Positions 26,564-34,218 of a stretch of 64,000 nt of DNA are shown one piece after another (the stretch's first letter is position 1; each line of letters starts with the position of its first letter). The notes under the pieces are model-generated. The model saw nothing but the letters and a program-made list of their open reading frames with translations, was not told the origin of the DNA and did not search any database. The translations under genes and the position numbers were made by a program. The stretch is taken from positions 1,186,374-1,250,373 of the forward strand of contig NC_020062.1 in the NCBI RefSeq assembly GCF_000330885.1, read 5' to 3'. Source of the DNA: Rhizobium tropici CIAT 899. GTDB lineage: Bacteria > Pseudomonadota > Alphaproteobacteria > Rhizobiales > Rhizobiaceae.

Positions 26564-27145
26564 TCAGACGCGATCCAGGAACTCAAGTACTCGGCTCGTC
26601 AGCAGCGCGGTTGCGCCCGCATCATACGACGGAAGCGAACTATCGGCGAAATAGTGCTGATCGCCGGGATAGAGGAAAAGCTTCGCGTCCTCGACCTTTG
26701 CCACAATCTCCCGGGCGGCATCGATATCACCCTCGCCTACGAAGATCGGGTCGTTTTCCATCGCGTGAATCTGGACAGGCACGCCATCTGGCCAAGGGCC
26801 GAACGCCCATTCGCCACTGATCGGCAGGCAGGAATGGAACAAGAGAGCTCCTCGGGCTCCGGGCCGTGTCTGGGCCAGTTTCTGCGCAGGCAGCACACCG
26901 AACGAGAACCCGGCATAGACGAGCGCAGGAGGCAGATCGTCAGCGACGCGAGCGCCGCGCTCCCGCATATCGTCGAATCCAACATCGCCGATATAGGCGA
27001 GCCCCTCTTCGATGCTTGGGAAAGTGCGTCCATCGAATAGGTCAGGCGTGTGCACGATGTGACCGACACCCCGCAACTCATCAGCGAATGCTCGCACACC
27101 GGGGGTCAATCCCTGTGCGTGGTGGAACAAAAGAACCTCAGCCAT
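26564..27145 (-). CDS. Dienelactone hydrolase-family protein
   Basis: This 193-residue alpha/beta hydrolase is of the DLH type. EVLLFHHAQGLTPGVRAFAD is the first strand with the oxyanion region, GFSFG near residue 80 is the nucleophile elbow, and YPGDQHYF near 165 has the catalytic histidine. ATG 27145 has GAGG seven bases upstream. It lies between the uptake operon and the TonB receptor gene, in the receptor's orientation and 199 bases after it. It could cleave an ester or lactone, perhaps in the siderophore, but no direct evidence ties it to iron; housekeeping detoxification is equally possible. Confidence 0.8.
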   Translation of the reverse strand: MAEVLLFHHAQGLTPGVRAFADELRGVGHIVHTPDLFDGRTFPSIEEGLAYIGDVGFDDMRERGARVADDLPPALVYAGFSFGVLPAQKLAQTRPGARGALLFHSCLPISGEWAFGPWPDGVPVQIHAMENDPIFVGEGDIDAAREIVAKVEDAKLFLYPGDQHYFADSSLPSYDAGATALLTSRVLEFLDRV

Positions 27146-27344
27146 ACGGAACCTCGCGATGGGATGGTCGGGCACATTTTCTGCCAGCTACAGCCTCATC
27201 GCCGCGTCGGCAAGAATGCGGGTATCTTATGCAACAGGCCTAGGCTGCAAAATAGCGTTGCTGACAGTAAGGTCGAGTTCAGCCGACGAAAGGAGGTTAT
27301 CGGGGTGGAGCGGGCGCCGCACAGAATACGGCGCCCTGATAAGC

Positions 27345-29534
27345 TTACCAGCGATACTTCAGCGAGGCCGTGACGTTGCGGCCCTGCCCGAGGTAGCAAT
27401 AGCCTTCGTTGCAAACCGTCAGGCGGCGGTTGGCGATGTTGCGGACATCGACGCTTGCAATCAGGCCCTTATATTTCTGATCGACCGCGCCGAAGTCGTA
27501 AGACACGGCCGCATCGAGATAGACGCTTGCATCATTCTTGTCGGCATTGGCCGTGCTGGTGTAGGTCTCGCCGGTATAGCGAATGCCGGCGCCGACGGTC
27601 AGCCCCTTTGCAGCCGAATCATCCTGGAACGTGTAGTTCGACCACAGGCTGGCAATGTTTTGGGGCGTTACGGCCGGTGCGTTTCCGGCATTGTCACCAC
27701 GCGTGATTTCGGAGTGGTTATAGGCATAGGCGGCGACCACATCCCAGCCATCGGTGATGTTTGCCCTGGCTTCCAGTTCGATCCCCTTATTGGTCACTTC
27801 ACCGAGCGAGGCATAAATGCCCATCAGCGGATCGACGAGAACCGGCTTGTTCTTCTCCACCAGATGATAGGCGACGGCCGAAAGCAGAATGTCGGTGCCT
27901 GGCGGCTGGTATTTTACGCCAAGCTCGTACTGTTCGCCCCTGGTCGGATCGAGAATACTGCCGGATGCAGACCGCTGCGTGACCGGATTGAAAGAGGTCG
28001 AATAGCTGGTGAAGGGCGCAATGCCATTGTCGAAGAGATAGAGCGCGCCAGCCTGGTAGGAAAATGCATTCTTGTTGAAGCTGTCTTTGGTTGTCGTATC
28101 AGTGGAGACAATGGTGGTGTCGGTCGACTGCTTCACCCAGGTCTGACGGCCGCCGAGCGTGAAGCGCCACTTGTCGAGTTCGATCTGATCCATGGCATAG
28201 GCGCCGAATTGCTGCAGGCTCGCGTCAACCCGGCTGAAATTATAGGCCGGTGTCGGGCCGGATACGCCATATCTCGGATTGCTGATATCGAAGTCATAGG
28301 CGGGGCTGGTCGTCGCATCCATCCCATAGGCGAAGGAATCGCTCATGCGGGTATAATCGAGGCCGAACAGCATGGTATGGGCTGCCGGACCGGTATCGAA
28401 TTTGGATTCGAGCTGGTTGTCGACCTGGAAGACATTCATCCTGTCGCCGACCGCCGTCGCGCCGCGCTGGGCGACGTCTCCGACCCAGCCGAGGGTACTG
28501 AGATAGCGTGACTTCAAATCCAGATGAGAGAAACGGAGGTTCTGGCGGAAGGTAAAGCCGCCGTCGAACTTATGCTCGAACTGATAGCCGACCTGCTGCT
28601 GTTTGGTCCTCTGATAATCGTAATCCGGGTCGCTGTCGCGATAATCGAGAACATTGCCATCGGGGCCGATCATTGCGCCGGGATTTGCGTCCGTCTCGGT
28701 GGATTGCGCCGAGCCATAGATGGTGATTTTCGTCGTGTCGTCCGGCTTCCAGGTGAAGGACGGCTGGATCAGATAACGATCGTCGGCGATATCGAAATTG
28801 GTGTCGCCCTTTCGCGCCAGGCCGACGATGCGATACAGCATGCTGTCATCGTCCTGATTGACCCTGCCCCCAAAATCGAACATCGTCTGGGCACGATCCG
28901 ACGTTCCATAGAGAACGCCGACCTCCCTGATCGTCTCTTCGGTCGGCAGCTTCGATATTTTATTGACGATCCCGCCCGGCGAACCGGCGCCATAGAGCAC
29001 GGATACCGGTCCCTTGATGATCTCGACACGGTCGAGCGCATAAGGATCGGTCCGGAACATCGCATAGTTCATGTAGGGCTGCCGCAGCCCGTCGCGATAG
29101 TCGCCGTCGGTCGTAACATCATTGCCGCGAATATAGACCTGATCGAAGCGCGGATCGAAGCCATAGGAGCCGGTCTGGACGCCGGCGGAATAGCGCACTG
29201 CCTCGACGATATCCTGAGCGCCGCGCTGTTCGAGCTCCTCTTTGGTCACCACTGAAACCGAGCGAGGGGTTTCGACCAGGGGCGTATTGATCTTGGTGGC
29301 GCCCTGGCTCTTCTTTGCCGCTACGGTCGTATTGTCGCTTGCGTCACTCGATTGGCCGCTGACGACGATCGGCGCGAGCTGGGTGGCACCTCCATCATTC
29401 GCAGTGGCCGCAGCGTCCTGTGCAAAGGCATTTCCACTTAAAGCAAACACTGTCGCAAGTGCGGTGGCGCCGCCTGCAAGCTGGAATCTCTTACGTGTCA
29501 AATTACTGATATAGTTATGGGATTTCTGCTTCAT
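27345..29534 (-). CDS. TonB-dependent siderophore receptor
   Basis: This 729-residue outer-membrane receptor imports ferric siderophore using TonB energy. A signal peptide (about 1-39, ending NAFAQ) is followed by the plug domain: TPRSVSVVTKEELEQRGAQD (about 84-104) and RVEIIKGPVSVLYGAGSPGGIVNKI (about 170-195), then a 22-strand barrel ending in the aromatic residue W of ASLKYRW. It resembles FhuA/FoxA/FpvA-type hydroxamate receptors. No extra N-terminal signalling domain is present, consistent with an RpoI-type sigma lacking an anti-sigma. The start faces an IRO-type box about 80 bases upstream. Confidence 0.95.
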   Translation of the reverse strand: MKQKSHNYISNLTRKRFQLAGGATALATVFALSGNAFAQDAAATANDGGATQLAPIVVSGQSSDASDNTTVAAKKSQGATKINTPLVETPRSVSVVTKEELEQRGAQDIVEAVRYSAGVQTGSYGFDPRFDQVYIRGNDVTTDGDYRDGLRQPYMNYAMFRTDPYALDRVEIIKGPVSVLYGAGSPGGIVNKISKLPTEETIREVGVLYGTSDRAQTMFDFGGRVNQDDDSMLYRIVGLARKGDTNFDIADDRYLIQPSFTWKPDDTTKITIYGSAQSTETDANPGAMIGPDGNVLDYRDSDPDYDYQRTKQQQVGYQFEHKFDGGFTFRQNLRFSHLDLKSRYLSTLGWVGDVAQRGATAVGDRMNVFQVDNQLESKFDTGPAAHTMLFGLDYTRMSDSFAYGMDATTSPAYDFDISNPRYGVSGPTPAYNFSRVDASLQQFGAYAMDQIELDKWRFTLGGRQTWVKQSTDTTIVSTDTTTKDSFNKNAFSYQAGALYLFDNGIAPFTSYSTSFNPVTQRSASGSILDPTRGEQYELGVKYQPPGTDILLSAVAYHLVEKNKPVLVDPLMGIYASLGEVTNKGIELEARANITDGWDVVAAYAYNHSEITRGDNAGNAPAVTPQNIASLWSNYTFQDDSAAKGLTVGAGIRYTGETYTSTANADKNDASVYLDAAVSYDFGAVDQKYKGLIASVDVRNIANRRLTVCNEGYCYLGQGRNVTASLKYRW

Positions 29535-29610
29535 AAGCCCTTCGCGCCTGCCCGTCTCGGAAAAAGATGGCGCAAATTAGTTCGCAGGCGCAGCCGGCGT
29601 CAAGAATACA

Positions 29611-29625
29611 TGAGTACGAGAGTCA
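29611..29625. promoter_or_regulatory. IRO-type iron box before the TonB receptor
   Basis: TGAGTACGAGAGTCA fits TGA-N9-TCA. It lies 76 bases upstream of the leftward receptor gene, within the 300-base divergent region 29535-29834, and probably mediates RirA repression of the receptor. Confidence 0.65.
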
Positions 29626-29756
29626 TATTTTTTATTCGTTTCCACTCTCATGTTGCAGAATGGCTCCGATGGCCGAACACGGGATTGTGGAAGACACCTG
29701 AAGATTACGCTTAGCAAAGCATTTGGCCCGCTTGCCAGATCGCGCCAGCAATAATA

Positions 29757-29771
29757 TGAGATTTTTCATCA
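29757..29771. promoter_or_regulatory. IRO-type iron box before the esterase
   Basis: TGAGATTTTTCATCA fits TGA-N9-TCA and lies 63 bases upstream of the rightward esterase start, in the same divergent region as the box at 29611. It suggests that the esterase also belongs to the iron regulon. Confidence 0.6.
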
Positions 29772-29834
29772 TCTTTCTGCAAATATCGGCGCTGTTATTC
29801 CGGCGCCCCATATGATCGGTCAGCCGGAGAGGCC

Positions 29835-30743
29835 ATGTCTCATACATCATCACACAATGCCGCTTCCATTCTGGCGCCGGCCACCCTTCCCGGCTGCTCA
29901 TTCATTGACCTGAAGTTTGACAATGCCGATCATCCGCACAGGATCTTTCTTTATCGCCCGGACAAACCGGCACCGCCGGAGGGTTGGCCGATCCTATACC
30001 TGACCGACGGCAACGCCTGCTTTGCGACCGCCGTCGACGCGCTGAAGGTGCAGGCGAGCTATCCGAACGGAACCAATGTCGCGGAAGGCGTCATCGTTGC
30101 CATCGGCTATCCCACGGACGAGTCATATGACCCGCTTCGCCGGTCCTGGGATTTGAGCCCGCCGCCCGGACGGGTCTATCCGCCGTTCTTTCCCGATACG
30201 CCGGATGTAAAGACCGGGGGTGCTGAACGCTTTCTGACGCTGATCGAGGACGAACTCAAACCCTGGATAGAACAGCAGGCTCCGATCGACCGCTCGCGCC
30301 AGACGCTTTTCGGCCATTCGTTTGGTGGCCTGTTCACGCTCTACGCGCTGTTTTGCAAACCTGATGCCTTCAGCCGCTGGATTTCCGCAAGCCCGGCGAT
30401 CTACTGGGAAGATGCCGCCATTCTTTCGATGGAGAGAGAATTCCTCGACAGGCACCAAGAGCCGCTCGACCTGGTACTGCATCTTTCCGCCGGTCAGTAT
30501 GAAGGCGAGAACCTCGCGCCCTTCCACAAAGGCACCGCCGAGGAGCAAAAACGACAGGAACGTGCGAAGGAAACGCGCACGATAGAACTTGCCCGCGAGA
30601 TGGCTGAGAGATGGGGCAAACTAGTGTCATCCACAGGAACGATTACCTTTGAGGAATATGCCGCAGAGAACCACATGTCGGTCCTTCCGGTCGCGCTGAA
30701 CCGGGCCGTCCAGATCGCACTTCGAAGAAAGAAATCATTCTGA
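29835..30743 (+). CDS. IroE/BesA-like siderophore esterase
   Basis: This 302-residue alpha/beta hydrolase is of the esterase D/Fes-related group (PF00756), which in IroE and BesA cleaves the ester bonds of trilactone siderophores to release iron. WPILYLTDGNACFATAVDAL is the N-terminal block, and TLFGHSFGGLFTLYALF near residue 158 carries the nucleophile serine; the histidine is probably in AAENHMSVLP near 278. No signal peptide is seen, so it acts in the cytoplasm. Its position behind an IRO box, divergent from the receptor, implies that the cognate siderophore contains ester linkages. Confidence 0.87.
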   Translation: MSHTSSHNAASILAPATLPGCSFIDLKFDNADHPHRIFLYRPDKPAPPEGWPILYLTDGNACFATAVDALKVQASYPNGTNVAEGVIVAIGYPTDESYDPLRRSWDLSPPPGRVYPPFFPDTPDVKTGGAERFLTLIEDELKPWIEQQAPIDRSRQTLFGHSFGGLFTLYALFCKPDAFSRWISASPAIYWEDAAILSMEREFLDRHQEPLDLVLHLSAGQYEGENLAPFHKGTAEEQKRQERAKETRTIELAREMAERWGKLVSSTGTITFEEYAAENHMSVLPVALNRAVQIALRRKKSF

Positions 30744-30987
30744 AATTCATAGGCTTGCCGCCTAAAGTTGCAGCCCCTTCTTAGGAAAAATATCGTGCTT
30801 CGTGCATTCGGCACGATGGAGCGCATTGGCTGCGCATTTCTGGCCTCTTCCGGCACTCCAATGGGCGAAATTAACCATCGGTTAACCATAATCACCTTTA
30901 TTTGCTATAGTGAATACAAGGGCTTGATTCCAAAGACCGTCGCGCAATTTGCCGATGAACGTGACCAGGATTGCCGCGATCTAAAAG
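30744..30987 (+). promoter_or_regulatory. Leader region of the cellulose operon
   Basis: This 244-base intergenic region precedes bcsN. It contains a CtrA-type site at 30871-30886 and an AT-rich stretch with CTATAGTG near 30906 that could be a -10 element. No gene is supported here. Confidence 0.5.
30871..30886. promoter_or_regulatory. CtrA-type binding site upstream of bcsN
   Basis: TTAACCATCGGTTAAC matches the full alphaproteobacterial CtrA consensus TTAA-N7-TTAAC, and the second half continues as TTAACCAT. It lies 102 bases before bcsN and ends about 20 bases before a possible -10 element. Confidence 0.55.
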
Positions 30988-31971
30988 ATGCATTTTTCAA
31001 AGACGATAGTTTTGATAATGTTGGCCTGTATCGGGGCTGGTTGCACCACAACCGGTCAGGTTCGCCAATCGATCGGCGTGGAAACTGTCACAAGTGACAA
31101 GGCGCTGGCATTTTCGCCACCTGGCGGACCGGCGATCATAAACGTGGTCGAGCGCAGGCATGGCAAGGATGTCGAGCAGACGATCGCGCTTTCCACCTCG
31201 TCTTCCGTCTCAGGCCAGAACTTCCTCAAGATCCAATTTCAAGGCATAACCGGCCCCAATCCGGGATCTGGGAGCCGGCCGTTCGATACGATCAGCGACC
31301 GGGTGATTGCTCGCGAAATGGCGGCAGCAATACCTGGCGTTCGGCTCGCGCGCTCGGCAACCTTCGTCCAGAACAGCTACGGGCCGTTCGGCTATGCTTC
31401 CGGCCAGAGCCGGGCGGGCGATACATGTCTTTATGCCTGGCAGCAGGTGAAGGCCGGTTTTGCGCCACAGCAGGAGCAGCGCAATTTCGGCATGGTGCAG
31501 GTGCGCATCCGGCTCTGCGATGCCCATGCGAGCGAACGCGAGCTATTGAGCACGGTCTACGGTTATACGATCGCTGGCCATTTTGCCGGCGCCGCGCTCA
31601 ATCCTTTCGGTGCACCGCGCGGTGCTGATGCTGCTCTCGGCAAGCCCGGCGAACCGGTCTATCCCGACGCGGCACCCTACCGCACTGCGCCGATCAGCAT
31701 CGGCTACCAGTCCGCCCCCGTCACAATGCGCCCGACAATCAGGCGCCGGCCGGTCGTGATCCAACCTCAGCCGCAGACGGCACCAGCGCTGCCGCCAATG
31801 ACTGGACCGCGCGTACCGCTGCCGGATGGTGGAAGCGACCCATCTCAAACCAATGGCGGAAGCGGCACGAGTTCGTCAGCTGCACCACCGCCTGCAAATA
31901 CTGCAAGCAATATGATCGTGCCTTTACCGGACTGTAACAGGGCAACTGGCATATCTCAGGGGTGCCGCTAG
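30988..31971 (+). CDS. bcsN: Cellulose biosynthesis protein BcsN
   Basis: This 327-residue protein resembles BcsN, a lipoprotein found in alphaproteobacterial cellulose operons. The N-terminus (KTIVLIMLACIGAGC) is a lipoprotein signal with the modified cysteine at about residue 19, so it should be membrane-anchored in the periplasm. The middle (about 25-210) holds the conserved family region, including GDTCLYAWQQVKAGFA and VQVRIRLCDAHASERELLSTVYGYTI. The last ~90 residues are rich in P, Q, S and G and look disordered. It is first in the operon, 60 bases before bcsA. The exact role of BcsN is not well known. Confidence 0.85.
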   Translation: MHFSKTIVLIMLACIGAGCTTTGQVRQSIGVETVTSDKALAFSPPGGPAIINVVERRHGKDVEQTIALSTSSSVSGQNFLKIQFQGITGPNPGSGSRPFDTISDRVIAREMAAAIPGVRLARSATFVQNSYGPFGYASGQSRAGDTCLYAWQQVKAGFAPQQEQRNFGMVQVRIRLCDAHASERELLSTVYGYTIAGHFAGAALNPFGAPRGADAALGKPGEPVYPDAAPYRTAPISIGYQSAPVTMRPTIRRRPVVIQPQPQTAPALPPMTGPRVPLPDGGSDPSQTNGGSGTSSSAAPPPANTASNMIVPLPDCNRATGISQGCR

Positions 31972-32031
31972 TAGGCGGCGCCGCTTGGGGGCGCCAGGAT
32001 GGCGTCTGGCAATACCTTTGAAGGGACACCG

Positions 32032-34218
32032 ATGCAGACTGCACGCAGCATCTTGATATGGGCCGTGATAGCGCTATGCGGGATTGTGCTGATCACCTTG
32101 CCGGTCAACCTTCAAACGCAGCTGATTGCCAGCACGGTGGTCGTTACCCTGATGGCGATCATCAAGATCCTCAAGCGCCAGGGAACCTGGCGGCTGGTGG
32201 CCCTCGCCTTCGGCACCGCCATCGTGCTGCGTTATGTCTATTGGCGCACATCCTATACGCTGCCGCCCGTCAATCAGCCGGAAAACTTCATTCCCGGCCT
32301 GCTGCTCTACCTCGCCGAAATGTACAATGTCGCGATGCTGATGCTCAGCCTCTTCATCGTCGCCACGCCTCTGCCGCCCCGCACCAAGCGCGCTTCCGAA
32401 ACCAAGAACTTCCCGAGCGTCGATGTCTTCGTGCCGTCCTATAACGAAGATACCAATCTTCTGGCCAACACGCTCGCCTCCGCCAAGGCTATGGACTATC
32501 CGGCCGATAAGCTGAGGGTCTGGCTGCTTGACGATGGCGGCACCTTGCAGAAGCGCAATTCGACGAAGATTTTGGAATCGCAGGCGGCAATCGCCCGCCA
32601 TGACGAACTCAAGCGGCTCTGCGTCGATCTCGATGTCGAATATCTGACGCGCGACCGCAACGAACATGCCAAGGCGGGCAACCTCAATAACGGGTTGGAG
32701 CATTCGAACGGCGAACTGATCGCCGTTTTCGATGCGGACCATGCGCCCGCGCGTGATTTCCTGCGCGAGACCGTCGGCTACTTCGAGGACGACCCGAAGC
32801 TCTTTCTGGTTCAAACCCCGCATTTCTTCATCAATCCGGACCCGCTGGAGCGCAACCTGCGCACCTTTGACAGCATGCCGAGCGAGAACGAAATGTTCTA
32901 CGGCATCATTCAGCGCGGCCTCGATAAATGGAATGCCGCCTTCTTCTGCGGTTCAGCCGCCGTGCTCAGCCGCAAGGCGCTGCAATCGCAAAACGGTTTT
33001 AGCGGCATTAGCATCACGGAAGATTGCGAAACCGCGCTTGCGCTTCATGGTGCGGGCTGGAACAGCATCTATGTCGACAAGCCGCTGATTGCCGGCTTGC
33101 AGCCGGCGACCTTCGCAAGCTTCATTGGCCAGCGCAGCCGCTGGGCGCAGGGCATGATGCAGATCCTGCGCTTCCGCTTTCCGCTCTTGAAGCGCGGTCT
33201 GACGCTGCCGCAGCGGCTCTGCTACATGTCGTCGACGCTGTTCTGGCTGTTTCCGTTTCCGCGCGTCATCTTCCTGTTTGCGCCACTCTTCTATCTCTTC
33301 TTCGATCTCGAGATCTTCACCGCATCGGGCAGCGAGTTCCTCGCCTATACGCTTGCCTATATGCTCGTGAACCTGATGATGCAGAACTACCTCTACGGCT
33401 CGTTCCGCTGGCCCTGGATTTCCGAGCTCTACGAATATGTCCAGACGGTGCACCTCTTGCCGGCCGTCGTCTCGGTCATGCTCAATCCCCGCAAGCCGAC
33501 CTTCAAGGTCACGGCCAAGGACGAATCGATTGCCGTCAGCCGACTTTCGGAAATCAGCCGCCCGTTCTTCGTCATCTTTGCTGTGCAGATCATCGCGCTA
33601 GCGGTCACCATATACCGCATCTATGCGGAGCCCTATAAGGCGGACGTCACGCTTGTCGTCGGCGGCTGGAACATCATCAACCTCATCCTTTCCGGCTGCG
33701 CACTCGGCGTCGTCTCCGAACGCGGGGAGCGCGCCTCTTCACGGCGCGTGCGGGTCGATCGCCGCAGCGAATTCGGGATCGACGGACGGTGGAATTCCGC
33801 TTCCATCGAGGATGTCTCGGTCCACGGCGCCAGACTGAACGTCTTCAACAAGGATCTGGAGCCGGTTAAGGTCGGTTCGGAAGCAACCATACGCTTTCAG
33901 CCCTATAGCGGCGCCGAAATGGTGACCTTGTCGATTGTCGTCCGCAATATCGAACAGATGGGAGATATCACGGCCATCGGCTGCCAATATATTCCGAAGG
34001 GTGCTGCCGACCACCGCCTGATTGCCGATCTCGTCTTTGCCAATTCCGATCAATGGACGAAGTTCCAGCAGGCGCGGCGGCGCAATCCCGGCATCATCCG
34101 CGGAACCTTCTGGTTCCTCAGCATGTCGCTTTATCAGACCAGCCGCGGCCTGCTCTATCTGTTCAAAGGTGTGGGCTCCGATCGCACGCAGCGGCAGGAT
34201 GCGAAGGCGAGAAGCTGA
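32032..34218 (+). CDS. bcsA: Cellulose synthase catalytic subunit (BcsA) with PilZ domain
   Basis: This 728-residue inner-membrane GT2 enzyme polymerises UDP-glucose into cellulose and threads it outward. N-terminal helices are at ~5-105. The catalytic domain has VWLLDDGGT near 165, FDADHAP near 235, TED near 330 and QRSRWAQGM (QxxRW) near 367. Further helices follow, then a C-terminal PilZ domain with RRVRVDRRSEFG (RxxxR) near 570 and DVSVHGARL (D/N-x-S-x-x-G) near 595, which bind cyclic di-GMP. ATG 32032 has GAAGGGA seven bases upstream; an in-frame ATG at 31999 lacks one. Activity is therefore expected to depend on c-di-GMP. It overlaps bcsB by one base. Confidence 0.97.
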   Translation: MQTARSILIWAVIALCGIVLITLPVNLQTQLIASTVVVTLMAIIKILKRQGTWRLVALAFGTAIVLRYVYWRTSYTLPPVNQPENFIPGLLLYLAEMYNVAMLMLSLFIVATPLPPRTKRASETKNFPSVDVFVPSYNEDTNLLANTLASAKAMDYPADKLRVWLLDDGGTLQKRNSTKILESQAAIARHDELKRLCVDLDVEYLTRDRNEHAKAGNLNNGLEHSNGELIAVFDADHAPARDFLRETVGYFEDDPKLFLVQTPHFFINPDPLERNLRTFDSMPSENEMFYGIIQRGLDKWNAAFFCGSAAVLSRKALQSQNGFSGISITEDCETALALHGAGWNSIYVDKPLIAGLQPATFASFIGQRSRWAQGMMQILRFRFPLLKRGLTLPQRLCYMSSTLFWLFPFPRVIFLFAPLFYLFFDLEIFTASGSEFLAYTLAYMLVNLMMQNYLYGSFRWPWISELYEYVQTVHLLPAVVSVMLNPRKPTFKVTAKDESIAVSRLSEISRPFFVIFAVQIIALAVTIYRIYAEPYKADVTLVVGGWNIINLILSGCALGVVSERGERASSRRVRVDRRSEFGIDGRWNSASIEDVSVHGARLNVFNKDLEPVKVGSEATIRFQPYSGAEMVTLSIVVRNIEQMGDITAIGCQYIPKGAADHRLIADLVFANSDQWTKFQQARRRNPGIIRGTFWFLSMSLYQTSRGLLYLFKGVGSDRTQRQDAKARS

